Virus record (IMG/VR): IMGVR_UViG_3300048590_000166
Location: 1-43,264 of that record
Source: a virus
Strand: one strand, 5' to 3'
DNA length: 43,264 nucleotides
Part shown: positions 17,029 to 23,687 of the stretch, in pieces
How positions within the stretch are numbered: position 1 is the stretch's first letter
Layout: every line of letters starts with the position of its first letter
The notes under the pieces: generated by a model
What the model saw: only the letters and a program-made list of their open reading frames with translations
Told to the model about the DNA's origin: nothing
Databases searched by the model: none
Program-made: the position numbers and the translations under genes

Positions 17029-18504
17029 ATGCCATCACTAACGAGAACGGTGCTGCTGTTTGGCAATCAGGCGGCGGTGGGTGCAAGCGCAGTTGATGCG
17101 CTACTGGCTAAATTTAACAACCCTGAAGGTCATGTCGTCGTCTTTCGCACCGGAGTGTCAATTCCGGATTACAGCGTGTTGATGGATCAGGGTGACTATA
17201 TCATGTATTTCCCGCTTGGAGATGTTCAGGTCGATACCGAAGCCCCTGAATTTGGCGACTTTACGCTTGCCGAACTCATGGGAGGCGCTTATCACACCGA
17301 CTTCACCAAGAACGGATCATGGTCAACTTTTTCATCTCCCGGCTATGGAGAAACTTATACTAGAACAGCCCAAAGCGGTGCGTATTGCGAATACACCACC
17401 CCTGATGGCGTTACGGAGATCGGCGTATGGGACTTACCGGGTGTGGAAGCAGGTCTCGCCCTTGTCGAAATCGACGGCGACAAGACGCTTGCAAACGCTC
17501 TGCCAACTGTTCAAGACTTGATTAATAGCAGTCGCCTCGCTGACACGGCGTTAATTGCCAACGGCGGCACGCTCAACCCTACGGATAGGATTTTGGATGC
17601 CGCCAGCCCCACATCGATTGTTACTGCCGGATTCCTTGATCGAATCGCGCGAAGAGTCCGTATCGCGGACAATCTCACGGCGGGTTCGCACATTGTCAAA
17701 ATCACAAATTCCGGCTACCGCCCGACTGGTGGAGCATCAGACAATATTCGCCTTTATGGGCTGTGGTTTGATGATCCAACGGTAACGCTGGCAGATCTTC
17801 CGACTGCGAAGCCGTCCGCTGTGACAACTAGTCCGATCTCATCGAGTACCTCCGATAATAATTTCGCATTTAGTTATACACCAACAGGGGGATCAACGGC
17901 GGAATGGCTGGGACACAGCGGTACTCAATTCACGACCACTGCCGAGGTTTACGTCGATGACGTTCTTGTTTCGCCATTCACGGAGTCTTTGCTTGGCAGC
18001 TCTGTCGAATTTCGCGTAACAGCATACTGTCGCCATTCAGAATCAGTGGACGATGTTGCTGAATACACACAGCGCGTCATTTTTAATGCAAGTGAAGGCG
18101 TCACCATCCACCATGAATTTACGTGGCTGGTAGCAGGCACGGTCACCGGCTATATACCACAGATCTCAGTCAATGACGCGCTAAGCAAAGGGTCACTGCT
18201 CGAAGCTAGTCAAGACTACGACCTAAGCGCCGGTGACGCCACATATTACGGCAACATACCCGCTTCTGCCGCGTACCTTTGGACGCCGGGTGGAAATTGG
18301 GCTACGATGGCTTGCGTAAAAAGCTACGAAAGCGCCCCCGTGGGCATCGTGCGACTGGAAGATCGAAGCGGAAACGCATCGAATAAAATCTACTTCCAGC
18401 GCTATGACGCGTCGGCTGTTGCGGCCAACAACGCCATCACGCTAACTGCAATCTACCGCTTCAAATACTTTGACGACGCCGACGCAGAACTGGCGCGCGC
18501 CTAA
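17029..18504 (+). CDS. Probable tail fibre/receptor-binding protein, low-GC insert
   Basis: A 491-aa beta-rich protein with an AGAAGGGGA SD upstream of ATG 17029. The N-terminal part (residues 1-60) begins with RTVLLFGNQAAVGASAVDAL and then alternates strands and turns. Residues about 285-375 look like an immunoglobulin-like segment, and the final 110 residues another beta domain. Base composition and codon use are clearly less GC-rich than in the neighbouring tail genes, and it lies at the end of the tail module next to a small accessory gene and the lysis gene. This suggests recent exchange of a host-recognition protein. I do not recognise a defined enzymatic motif. Confidence 0.6.
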   Translation: MPSLTRTVLLFGNQAAVGASAVDALLAKFNNPEGHVVVFRTGVSIPDYSVLMDQGDYIMYFPLGDVQVDTEAPEFGDFTLAELMGGAYHTDFTKNGSWSTFSSPGYGETYTRTAQSGAYCEYTTPDGVTEIGVWDLPGVEAGLALVEIDGDKTLANALPTVQDLINSSRLADTALIANGGTLNPTDRILDAASPTSIVTAGFLDRIARRVRIADNLTAGSHIVKITNSGYRPTGGASDNIRLYGLWFDDPTVTLADLPTAKPSAVTTSPISSSTSDNNFAFSYTPTGGSTAEWLGHSGTQFTTTAEVYVDDVLVSPFTESLLGSSVEFRVTAYCRHSESVDDVAEYTQRVIFNASEGVTIHHEFTWLVAGTVTGYIPQISVNDALSKGSLLEASQDYDLSAGDATYYGNIPASAAYLWTPGGNWATMACVKSYESAPVGIVRLEDRSGNASNKIYFQRYDASAVAANNAITLTAIYRFKYFDDADAELARA

Positions 18505-18848
18505 TGCGCCGGCTCAATGACTGTTGCAACTGGTCAGACGTCACCGAAGTGACATGCTATGACCACGCGACCGGACAGACATTCGCCGTCGCGCTCGACC
18601 TGCTGCGAAGCTGGCAGGGTGACAGCTTCTACGCGAAAGACCACTGGGACATTCCGTCAAGCGCCAAGCTACGCTATCAACTCACGCTGCGGACGCCGGA
18701 AACGTGGTACAGCGTTCACGTGCTGCTGGGCGTGCTGGTGGATAGCAATTTCGCGTACGTGCTGGCCTTCGACAGCTTCACCGCAGGCACAGACGTACAA
18801 CACCCGTGCGCGGCGATCCGGCTCCCCGTGACCGCGCTGGGGCTATAG
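18504..18848 (+). CDS. Small protein after tail fibre gene, unknown
   Basis: A 114-aa protein linked to the previous gene by a TAATG overlap. It has three cysteines near the N-terminus (C7, C8, C18) and a beta-rich body with LRTPETWYSVHVLLGVLVDSNFAYVLAFDSF. High GC returns within this gene. Position suggests a fibre-associated chaperone or minor tail protein, with no family match that I can support. Confidence 0.6.
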   Translation: MRRLNDCCNWSDVTEVTCYDHATGQTFAVALDLLRSWQGDSFYAKDHWDIPSSAKLRYQLTLRTPETWYSVHVLLGVLVDSNFAYVLAFDSFTAGTDVQHPCAAIRLPVTALGL

Positions 18849-18853
18849 CTTAA

Positions 18854-18873
18854 ACCCCTCGAATTCGAGGGGT
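18854..18873. repeat. Perfect 20-bp palindrome before the lysis gene
   Basis: ACCCCTCG AATTCGAGGGGT is fully self-complementary across 20 bp, with an EcoRI-type GAATTC at its centre. It lies between the stop at 18846-18848 and the lysis gene start at 18894. It has no U-tract after it, so it is not a standard intrinsic terminator. It could be an operator, an mRNA hairpin limiting lysis expression, or an RNase processing site. Confidence 0.8.
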
Positions 18874-18893
18874 ATAGAAGGCGGCTTAGCGCC

Positions 18894-20570
18894 ATGACAC
18901 AGCGACCGGCAGGCATCCACGGACTGAACATCACCGACTTCGGCATCAGCCGCGATAACGCGCTGGCCGACATCCGCCGCATGTCCGGCGCGTTTGTGCT
19001 TGTCCGCAATTCGCCGCAGTTGGCCGAGATGTGCGCTGACTTGGGTGCGCGCGTCATCTACCGGCAGGCGGGTGACGATCCCGGCGCGTCCCCGCTGGCG
19101 ACCGATCCCGCCGAGTTTGTGCGCGTGCGGGCGCAGGCGGCACCGACGGCGGCGTTCATTCACTGTACCAACGAGGTTGACCCGCCGAGCGCAGCGCTGC
19201 ACGATTGGACAGCGCGGGCGCTCGACTACGCCGACAGCATCGGGCGCAAGCTGTGCATCCTGAACTATGGCACGAACAAGTCGGTGGCGGACTGGAACGA
19301 AGACCGCGCCAACCTGGAGCGCGCAGCCCGCGGCAGTCACGCCATCGGCGTACACTTCTACCCCGACGGGCAGCACGACGCCGGCGGCTTGGACTTCCTG
19401 CGCGTGCGTGAGCAGGTCGGCGGCCTGTGGCTGCTGACGGAGTTCGCCTACATTCAGTCGATCTTTGACGCCAACCGCGGCTGGCGCGGCAAGCTGTCCA
19501 CTGACGACTACCGTGCCTTTATGCGCCGGTGGAGCGAGTGGGCGGCGCTGCACAACCTGCCGCTGCTGTGGTTCAGTTATGAGCATTGGCCGAACAGCGC
19601 CGAAGGGCGCGCGTCCGGCTTCGGCCTGATCGACACGCCGCCGCTGATCGACGAACTGGCGGCGCTCAACACTCGACACACATTCAAGGAAGTGCGACCG
19701 ATGCCAGAATACCCCTTCCCGCCCGTAGGAGCCGCGTGGCAGCGCGGAACGTTCGCCTCGCGTGCTGACTATGCCAACGTGCGCGCACAGCCGGCCACGA
19801 GCGCCACCATAGCCGGACGCCTCGACAAGACGCCGCAGCCGGGCGCGTGGGTGGCGACCGACGTGGTAGAAGCCGCCGGCACGTGGCACGCGCTGAAACT
19901 CGACAGCGGCACGCAGGGCTATGTTCGCGCTGACGTGGTGCTGTTCGAAGCCGCGCCGGAGCCGGAGCCTGAACCGCCGCCAGTACCCGACCCTGACACG
20001 CTGTATTCGCCGTGGCTTACCCGCGACGAGATCGTGCAGCTTGCCGACCTATACGAAGCGGCAGCGGCCATTTACCGCGCCGCCGCCGACCGCATCACCA
20101 TCACCGAAGTTCAGCACTTGGAAGTGAGCGCATTGAGCGCAAAGGAGTCCCTTGTCATGTCTGAGACACCCGTTACGCCCGTGTTGGGGCCAATTCTCGC
20201 CATGCTCCGCAGTCGCAAGTTCATCATCGCGCTGGCGTCATTCCTAATCTCACTGCTGACAATGGCGGTGCCGGAATTGGCCGAAGTCCGCGAATCCCTG
20301 CTGACCGTGACTATCGTGCTTGGGCTGGCGCTGATCGGCGGGATCACGCTCGAAGACGCCGCGAAAGCCGGCAAGCAGGAAGGCCCCGCCGCGCCCGTGC
20401 TGCCGCCTGCCGACGCCTTGCTTGAACTCGTCAAGGCAGCACTCGAAGCCTATTTCGACCGCGCGGAATTGGAAGTTGTCGAGCTGTCCCCCGAAGAAGT
20501 GGACACTATTGCGGAGTCGGTGCGGGCAAAGCTGGCCGCGACGCCGAAGCCTGACGGCGCACTCGGCTAA
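18894..20570 (+). CDS. Lysis protein: glycoside hydrolase + SH3b + two-TM holin-like region
   Basis: A 558-aa frame. Residues 1-240 look like a clan-A TIM-barrel glycoside hydrolase: FIHCTNEVD puts the acid/base at E94, after N93, and LWLLTEFAY puts the nucleophile at E183. Residues about 285-350 form an SH3b-type wall-binding domain (YANVRAQP... WHALKL...GYVRADVV). A Pro/Glu linker and helix follow. Residues about 438-457 and 468-487 are two transmembrane segments, then a charged C-terminus. Two in-frame internal ATGs carry SD sequences (19701 and 20157), so shorter products are likely. It is the last late gene, followed by a terminator. Full-length protein would be a membrane-anchored endolysin. 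Confidence 0.8.
   Translation: MTQRPAGIHGLNITDFGISRDNALADIRRMSGAFVLVRNSPQLAEMCADLGARVIYRQAGDDPGASPLATDPAEFVRVRAQAAPTAAFIHCTNEVDPPSAALHDWTARALDYADSIGRKLCILNYGTNKSVADWNEDRANLERAARGSHAIGVHFYPDGQHDAGGLDFLRVREQVGGLWLLTEFAYIQSIFDANRGWRGKLSTDDYRAFMRRWSEWAALHNLPLLWFSYEHWPNSAEGRASGFGLIDTPPLIDELAALNTRHTFKEVRPMPEYPFPPVGAAWQRGTFASRADYANVRAQPATSATIAGRLDKTPQPGAWVATDVVEAAGTWHALKLDSGTQGYVRADVVLFEAAPEPEPEPPPVPDPDTLYSPWLTRDEIVQLADLYEAAAAIYRAAADRITITEVQHLEVSALSAKESLVMSETPVTPVLGPILAMLRSRKFIIALASFLISLLTMAVPELAEVRESLLTVTIVLGLALIGGITLEDAAKAGKQEGPAAPVLPPADALLELVKAALEAYFDRAELEVVELSPEEVDTIAESVRAKLAATPKPDGALG
19701..20570 (+). CDS. Possible internal-start product: SH3b + holin-like region
   Basis: ATG 19701 is codon 270 of the lysis frame. 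AAGGAAG at 19686-19692 lies about 8 bases upstream, a plausible SD. The product (289 aa) would begin just before the SH3b domain and end with the two membrane segments. Internal translation of wall-binding domains is known in several Gram-positive phage endolysins, where the short form joins the full-length enzyme. Here it would also carry the membrane part. Support is from the start signal only. Confidence 0.35.
   Translation: MPEYPFPPVGAAWQRGTFASRADYANVRAQPATSATIAGRLDKTPQPGAWVATDVVEAAGTWHALKLDSGTQGYVRADVVLFEAAPEPEPEPPPVPDPDTLYSPWLTRDEIVQLADLYEAAAAIYRAAADRITITEVQHLEVSALSAKESLVMSETPVTPVLGPILAMLRSRKFIIALASFLISLLTMAVPELAEVRESLLTVTIVLGLALIGGITLEDAAKAGKQEGPAAPVLPPADALLELVKAALEAYFDRAELEVVELSPEEVDTIAESVRAKLAATPKPDGALG
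20157..20570 (+). CDS. Probable holin translated from an internal in-frame start
   Basis: ATG 20157 is codon 422 of the lysis frame. AAAGGAG at 20141-20147 lies 9 bases upstream and is as strong as any SD in this genome, so independent translation is likely. The 137-aa product has a short N-terminus, TM1 at about residues 17-36 (KFIIALASFLISLLTMAVP), TM2 at about 47-66 (LLTVTIVLGLALIGGITL), and a long charged, partly helical C-terminus. That is class II holin topology. A holin gene usually neighbours the endolysin, and no other candidate with two membrane segments lies in the late operon. Confidence 0.6.
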   Translation: MSETPVTPVLGPILAMLRSRKFIIALASFLISLLTMAVPELAEVRESLLTVTIVLGLALIGGITLEDAAKAGKQEGPAAPVLPPADALLELVKAALEAYFDRAELEVVELSPEEVDTIAESVRAKLAATPKPDGALG

Positions 20571-20592
20571 CAGCACCGCGACACGCGCAAAC

Positions 20593-20620
20593 AAAAGCAC
20601 CCCGCAGGGGGTGCTTTTTT
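20593..20620 (+). terminator. Intrinsic terminator ending the late operon (possibly bidirectional)
   Basis: GCACCCC (20597-20603) pairs with GGGGTGC (20608-20614), extended by A-U pairs, loop GCAG, then six T residues at 20615-20620. On the minus strand the same stem is followed by TTTTGTTTG, so it may also end transcription of the opposing small-gene cluster, whose last stop is at 20642. Confidence 0.92.
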
Positions 20621-20641
20621 GTTGCATAGCGGCGGCGGGTG

Positions 20642-20833
20642 CTAGGCGGTGTCCGTGTCCTCCACGTACCCGCGCCCCTTGCAGCGCCAGCACAGCGCCG
20701 GTGCGTGCGGCGCGAACTTCTCGCCCCTGCACAGCGGACACACGCGCCGCGTCAGTTCCTGCAGGCGCGCGTCGAGCAGCGCGAGTTCGGCGTCGGCGTC
20801 GTGCGTCGTGTCGAGTGTGCGCGTCTCAGCCAC
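20642..20833 (-). CDS. Small zinc-ribbon protein
   Basis: A 63-aa protein starting at GTG 20833, which overlaps the preceding gene's end; TTG 20848 is an alternative adding 5 residues. Residues about 31-55 contain CPLCRGEKF...LCWRCKGRGY, two CxxC pairs forming a zinc ribbon of the DnaJ/rubredoxin-like knuckle kind. It is the last gene of the minus-strand cluster, next to the terminator. Small zinc-ribbon proteins are frequent in phage early regions; the partner is unknown. Confidence 0.65.
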   Translation of the reverse strand: MAETRTLDTTHDADAELALLDARLQELTRRVCPLCRGEKFAPHAPALCWRCKGRGYVEDTDTA

Positions 20834-21149
20834 GCCCCACCGCCCCAACGTACTCTTCTAGCACGCTGTGAACGTCCATTAGCACGCGCATCGGCACGTC
20901 CTTTGACGGCATCCAGTCCGGCGCTTCATAACGCACTTCTGCCGGAGTGAACGTGTACGCGCAGACAGCGAAAAATGCGACGGCTTCTTCGAATAGGACG
21001 GGCCGCCACGGGAAGCCCTCGAACGCACCAATCAGCTTAAGCGCCGCCTTCTGAAGTCGTGCTTCTGCCAGCGTTTCGGGCCGCACGGCGCTGACGAGCG
21101 CCTTGAGTACGTCCGCGACCGGCTGCGTGCTGGTGACGTCGTAAAGCAT
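20826..21149 (-). CDS. Small cytoplasmic protein, unknown
   Basis: A 107-aa helical protein. ATG 21149 is chosen because a GGTGGAG SD lies about 10 bases upstream and the previous gene stops just before it; GTG 21158 would add three residues. The central portion (AEARLQKAALKLIGAFEGFPWRPVLFEEAV) is an amphipathic helix pair. No recognisable domain. It is part of the minus-strand cluster. Confidence 0.6.
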   Translation of the reverse strand: MLYDVTSTQPVADVLKALVSAVRPETLAEARLQKAALKLIGAFEGFPWRPVLFEEAVAFFAVCAYTFTPAEVRYEAPDWMPSKDVPMRVLMDVHSVLEEYVGAVGRG

Positions 21150-21150
21150 G

Positions 21151-21354
21151 TTATCCACGCTCCACCGCCTGTTTCACCCCATTATAGCGCTTCGCGAGTT
21201 CAATGGTCACGTCCGCCTTGCGCTCGGACAGCGCCTCCCACACCTCCTGCGCGTCGCGCTTGCGGTGCCATGCGGCGATGCACTCGCGGGTGAGCGCGTC
21301 GCTTTCGGCCTGTAGTTCAGCGTCGGTCAGGGTCGTGATGTCGCGGGTGTTCAT
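21151..21354 (-). CDS. Small helical protein, unknown
   Basis: A 67-aa protein, nearly all predicted helix (residues 5-60), with many Glu, Arg and Ala. It is joined to the preceding gene by an ATG/TGA overlap, so it is part of the same transcript. The family is not recognised; it may be a coiled-coil regulator or adaptor. Confidence 0.6.
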   Translation of the reverse strand: MNTRDITTLTDAELQAESDALTRECIAAWHRKRDAQEVWEALSERKADVTIELAKRYNGVKQAVERG

Positions 21355-21728
21355 TCGCCCCCCTCCTGCGCCATCAGGCGCATATACTCGAACTCGACAC
21401 GCAGCCAGTACGCCGCGCGCTCCATGCTGCCGTAAGCCGTCAGCGCCCGCCGCACGAACACCGCCGCCGCCGGCTGCCCGACGTTGAGCGCCGCCGCCGC
21501 GTCGTCAATCAGCGCCTGCACCGCCGCCGGCGACGTGTGGTAGTTCTGCGCCAGCGCGCAGGCGGTGTAGCTGTAGATGTGCGTTTGCGGCGCTTCTAAG
21601 GCCGGTAGGTGCGTTTTTACGGCGGGCGCGGTAGAAGTGGGCGCGGCGTCGATAATGTGCGGCAAATAGCGCCATACCGTCACAAACGCCGTAGCCGCGA
21701 TCACGATGGCGACAAGGTCACCGATCAC
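21351..21728 (-). CDS. Membrane-anchored protein of unknown function
   Basis: A 125-aa protein. The open frame extends further up, but GTG 21728 is chosen because AAGGAG lies 7 bases before it, and the upstream frame would overlap the previous gene by over 100 bases. The N-terminal 20 residues (IGDLVAIVIAATAFVTVWRYL) are a signal anchor or uncleaved signal. A Pro/Thr linker follows, then a helical domain (residues 50-125) with one cysteine in YTACALAQNY. It overlaps the genes on both sides. Confidence 0.6.
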   Translation of the reverse strand: MIGDLVAIVIAATAFVTVWRYLPHIIDAAPTSTAPAVKTHLPALEAPQTHIYSYTACALAQNYHTSPAAVQALIDDAAAALNVGQPAAAVFVRRALTAYGSMERAAYWLRVEFEYMRLMAQEGGE

Positions 21729-21936
21729 GGCGGAACTCCTTGCGCTCGAATACCCGCCACCGTTCGCCAAGCCGCTGCTCGTGCTGGCGGCGGTAGGCGC
21801 GGCGGCGGGCAACGCGGCGGTAGGCCTTAATGGCACGCTCAGCACACTCCCACAAGCCTATAGCAACGTACAACAGAATCATGGTGGCGGAAAACAGTCC
21901 GATGATGACATCGTCTAACGTGATCGATTCCTTCAT
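21718..21936 (-). CDS. Small single-TM protein with basic tail
   Basis: A 72-aa protein with GAGGAGG upstream of ATG 21936. Residues about 8-30 (DDVIIGLFSATMILLYVAIGLW) form one membrane segment; residues 35-72 are strongly basic (RRVARRRAYRRQHEQR). The basic tail would stay in the cytoplasm. It neighbours another membrane-anchored gene, so the two may act together at the host membrane, for example in superinfection exclusion. That role is only a guess from topology and its place in the accessory cluster. Confidence 0.6.
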   Translation of the reverse strand: MKESITLDDVIIGLFSATMILLYVAIGLWECAERAIKAYRRVARRRAYRRQHEQRLGERWRVFERKEFRRDR

Positions 21937-22316
21937 GCGTGTGCCTCCTCTACCGCCTCAACGGGCCGCAGCAGGCCCACCAGCACCGACGCCATGCGCG
22001 CCTTGTAGCGCGCAAACGCCGTCATGTGGCGGTCGCGGTCGTAAGTCTCGTCTTCGAACACGGTGATGTAGCGCAGGTAATGCGCTGTCTCGTGCAGGTA
22101 GTACGTTTCGCGCGCCTCTGCCGACAAGCGCACGTACACGGCATTGTCGAGCCACCAGTACCAGCCCTGTTTGCCGACCGGCCCGTCCGGCATGGCAGCA
22201 ATCGCGTCAATTGCCGACGCGTTGGGCGTTTCGGCCAGGTACTCGTCGAGCCACTTGAGCAGGCCGAGCGGCGCGTCCCATGCGCGCAGCAGAACAGCGA
22301 ACTCTTGTGCGGTCAT
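21933..22316 (-). CDS. Accessory protein of unknown function with HETAHYLR motif
   Basis: A 127-aa protein joined to its neighbours by 4-bp overlaps on both sides. Residues 49-60 contain the aromatic patch KQGWYWWLDNAVY, and further on ETYYLHETAHYLRYIT. An HExxH-like spacing is present (HETAHY, H at first and fifth positions, Glu second), which would fit the zinc-metalloprotease core, though the remaining protein is short and lacks an obvious third ligand. I note the motif but do not call it a protease. Confidence 0.55.
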   Translation of the reverse strand: MTAQEFAVLLRAWDAPLGLLKWLDEYLAETPNASAIDAIAAMPDGPVGKQGWYWWLDNAVYVRLSAEARETYYLHETAHYLRYITVFEDETYDRDRHMTAFARYKARMASVLVGLLRPVEAVEEAHA

Positions 22317-22558
22317 TCGGCGTCCTCGCTTTCGGAGACGATGCGTACCATGTACACGCGCTTAATCGCGCCGTTTGCGCTGATGTCAGCGGTGGAATAC
22401 GGGCCACTGTCGCGCGCGCCGAAATCGATCCACCGCAGCGGCTGCTTGGCGTGGCGCTCACACGCGATCTTGGCGTCAAACATGGTGCGGAACTCTCCGA
22501 GAACGCGGTCACGTCGTGCGCCCGTGTAGGAGAATGACTTGGCTGTGAATGTTGCCAT
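22313..22558 (-). CDS. Small protein, unknown
   Basis: An 81-aa protein. ATG 22558 has AGGAGG about 11 bases upstream (on the minus strand), so it is preferred over the open frame that continues upstream to 22702. The protein is basic with an alpha/beta look (SYTGARRDRVLGEFRTMFDAKIACERH). No family is recognised. The first gene after a 100-bp structured gap. Confidence 0.6.
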   Translation of the reverse strand: MATFTAKSFSYTGARRDRVLGEFRTMFDAKIACERHAKQPLRWIDFGARDSGPYSTADISANGAIKRVYMVRIVSESEDAE

Positions 22559-22573
22559 GTGCTTCGTGCCTCC

Positions 22574-22655
22574 TGTGCTATACTGAAGGCCGGCGCGGGT
22601 GCTGTTTGGCGACTTGCCCGCGCCGGCGGCGACGGCGGCCTGTATTGGCCGTCGT
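22574..22655 (+). ncRNA. Candidate small RNA on the plus strand, opposite the accessory cluster
   Basis: TGTGCTATACT at 22574-22584 is an extended -10 element on the plus strand. A start about 7 bases later would put the RNA 5' end at a perfect 11-bp helix (22589-22599 with 22617-22627). A second helix, CGACGGC/GCCGTCG, follows near 22630-22655, then TTTGC, a poor terminator. It would be divergent from the minus-strand gene starting at 22558. The same DNA could instead just form mRNA hairpins on the minus transcript. Confidence 0.3.
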
Positions 22656-22658
22656 TTG

Positions 22659-22790
22659 CTAATAGGGAATGTCATCCTCAGTGGCGGCGGCTTCGTCGTC
22701 ACCCGCCTGCGCTTCCCAACGCGCTTCCGCGTCGGCCTGCTCGTCTTCGCTGCGCCAAATGGCGTCGAGTGTGAACAGCGGGTCGTACAT
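22659..22790 (-). CDS. 43-aa acidic protein with SSB-like C-terminal tail
   Basis: A 43-aa protein. ATG 22790 overlaps the stop of the preceding gene (TGATG), with GGAGGTGGG just upstream. The N-terminus is a short hydrophobic stretch (MYDPLFTLDAIW); the rest is acidic and Ala-rich and ends EDDIPY. Bacterial single-strand binding proteins end with an acidic tip, consensus DDDIPF or similar, that recruits repair and replication proteins. A stand-alone copy of that tip could compete with host SSB. There is no OB fold, so it is not an SSB itself. Short, so moderate confidence. Confidence 0.55.
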   Translation of the reverse strand: MYDPLFTLDAIWRSEDEQADAEARWEAQAGDDEAAATEDDIPY

Positions 22791-23143
22791 CACGCGCCCA
22801 CCTCCTCGCGTCGCTCATTCTTGGCGACGGCTACCGTGAGTAGGCGATTGTTGTTTGCCCACTCGCGGCGGGCGATCTCGTCGTCCGTCCGCTGCCACAC
22901 CGCTTCGAGCGGCTCCACCTGCCACGCGTACACCCACTCGCGGCCTTCGGTCGCAAACGGGAGCCACGCGCCGGTCTCACCCGCGGGCCGGAAGCTGCGG
23001 CAAATGTGCCAGTACTCGACGAGCAGTTCACCGGTGGTCGGGTGCGTGCTGACGATGCGGGCGATCTTCGGGTGCTGCATCTGCAGGTCGCGGACGACGA
23101 CACGGTCGGGCGTACGGACGCTGCTTGCGTTGCGTGCGTTCAT
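22790..23143 (-). CDS. Accessory protein, unknown
   Basis: A 117-aa protein with AGGAG before ATG 23143. The core looks beta-rich (DRVVVRDLQMQHPKIARIVSTHPTTGELLVEYW), resembling a small SH3-like or KOW-type barrel: VRxxxMQHPKIARIVS... GELLVEY, followed by a helical tail. A DNA- or RNA-binding role is possible, but not shown. It sits in the minus cluster upstream of the SSB-tail peptide, with which it is translationally coupled. Confidence 0.6.
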   Translation of the reverse strand: MNARNASSVRTPDRVVVRDLQMQHPKIARIVSTHPTTGELLVEYWHICRSFRPAGETGAWLPFATEGREWVYAWQVEPLEAVWQRTDDEIARREWANNNRLLTVAVAKNERREEVGA

Positions 23144-23154
23144 TCTTTCGTCTC

Positions 23155-23358
23155 CTAGTGAATACGGCTTGCGCGGTTGGCGGCGGTGGTCAGCGCGTCG
23201 AGGCGCTTGCGAAGCAGGCTGATCGTGCGCCGGTTGCGGAACTGGTCGCGCGTGTTGCCGCGTGCTGCAGCAGCGTCTGCGCCCTGCTTGAGTTGCCCGA
23301 TCTGTCGCATGATCGCGACGATCTCGGCGTCGGGGTTGGTGGTGCGGTTGGTTGCCAT
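23155..23358 (-). CDS. Small basic protein, unknown
   Basis: A 67-aa basic protein. ATG 23358 with GGAG about 11 bases upstream is chosen over starts in the frame upstream. Residues 12-60 are helical with an Arg-rich centre (RDQFRNRRTISLLRKRLDALTT). No family is recognised; nucleic-acid contact is plausible because of the charge. Confidence 0.55.
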   Translation of the reverse strand: MATNRTTNPDAEIVAIMRQIGQLKQGADAAAARGNTRDQFRNRRTISLLRKRLDALTTAANRASRIH

Positions 23359-23400
23359 TGTGGTTCGTCTCCTACAATCTAGAGGTGTCTGCCTCGTCAG

Positions 23401-23436
23401 TGGCGGGTGACGCCCGCCAGACGCCCCGTAGGGCGT
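23401..23436. repeat. Two consecutive GC-rich inverted repeats between accessory genes
   Basis: TGGCGGG/CCCGCCA (23401-23407 with 23413-23419) and ACGCCC/GGGCGT (23421-23426 with 23431-23436). They lie between two minus-strand genes. Neither is followed by a T-tract on the minus strand, so they more likely influence mRNA stability or partial termination than give full termination. Confidence 0.6.
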
Positions 23437-23441
23437 TTCGG

Positions 23442-23687
23442 CTACTGCCGCGCGGCGTACCACTCCGCCCACAGCGCTCTGTGAAGTTCCCTGTAAAGCG
23501 TCTGCGCGTGGTCGTAAGTTGCTTCAAAGAGCGCTTCATTACGCTCCGCAAATTCAACGCGAATGATGAGTTTGTCGAGCGTTGCCGCGTGGAAAATGCG
23601 GAAGGACTTGTCAATCGCACGCCCGCCGGCGTCTAGCTTGTCGTATGCGTTGGGGGTGCTGCTGGTGCTGTGCGTTTGGGTGGTCAT
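23442..23687 (-). CDS. First gene of the minus-strand cluster, unknown
   Basis: An 81-aa protein. ATG 23687 is chosen because AGGAG lies 7 bases upstream and the promoter's start site would fall inside the longer frame reaching 23768. The N-terminus is Ser/Thr-rich; the rest is helical (AIDKSFRIFHAATLDKLIIRVEFAERNEALFEATYDHAQTLYREL by position 28-70). Function is unknown. As the promoter-proximal gene it should be the most strongly expressed of the cluster. Confidence 0.6.
   Translation of the reverse strand: MTTQTHSTSSTPNAYDKLDAGGRAIDKSFRIFHAATLDKLIIRVEFAERNEALFEATYDHAQTLYRELHRALWAEWYAARQ

Noticed and set aside
18843-19889. 348-aa minus-strand open frame opposite the lysis gene
   Set aside because: The plus strand encodes a clear hydrolase with catalytic motifs. 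The minus frame has no motif and no SD.
23401-23436. Two hairpins as an intrinsic terminator in the minus cluster
   Set aside because: No T-tract follows either stem in the direction of transcription, and downstream genes belong to the same tightly packed cluster.
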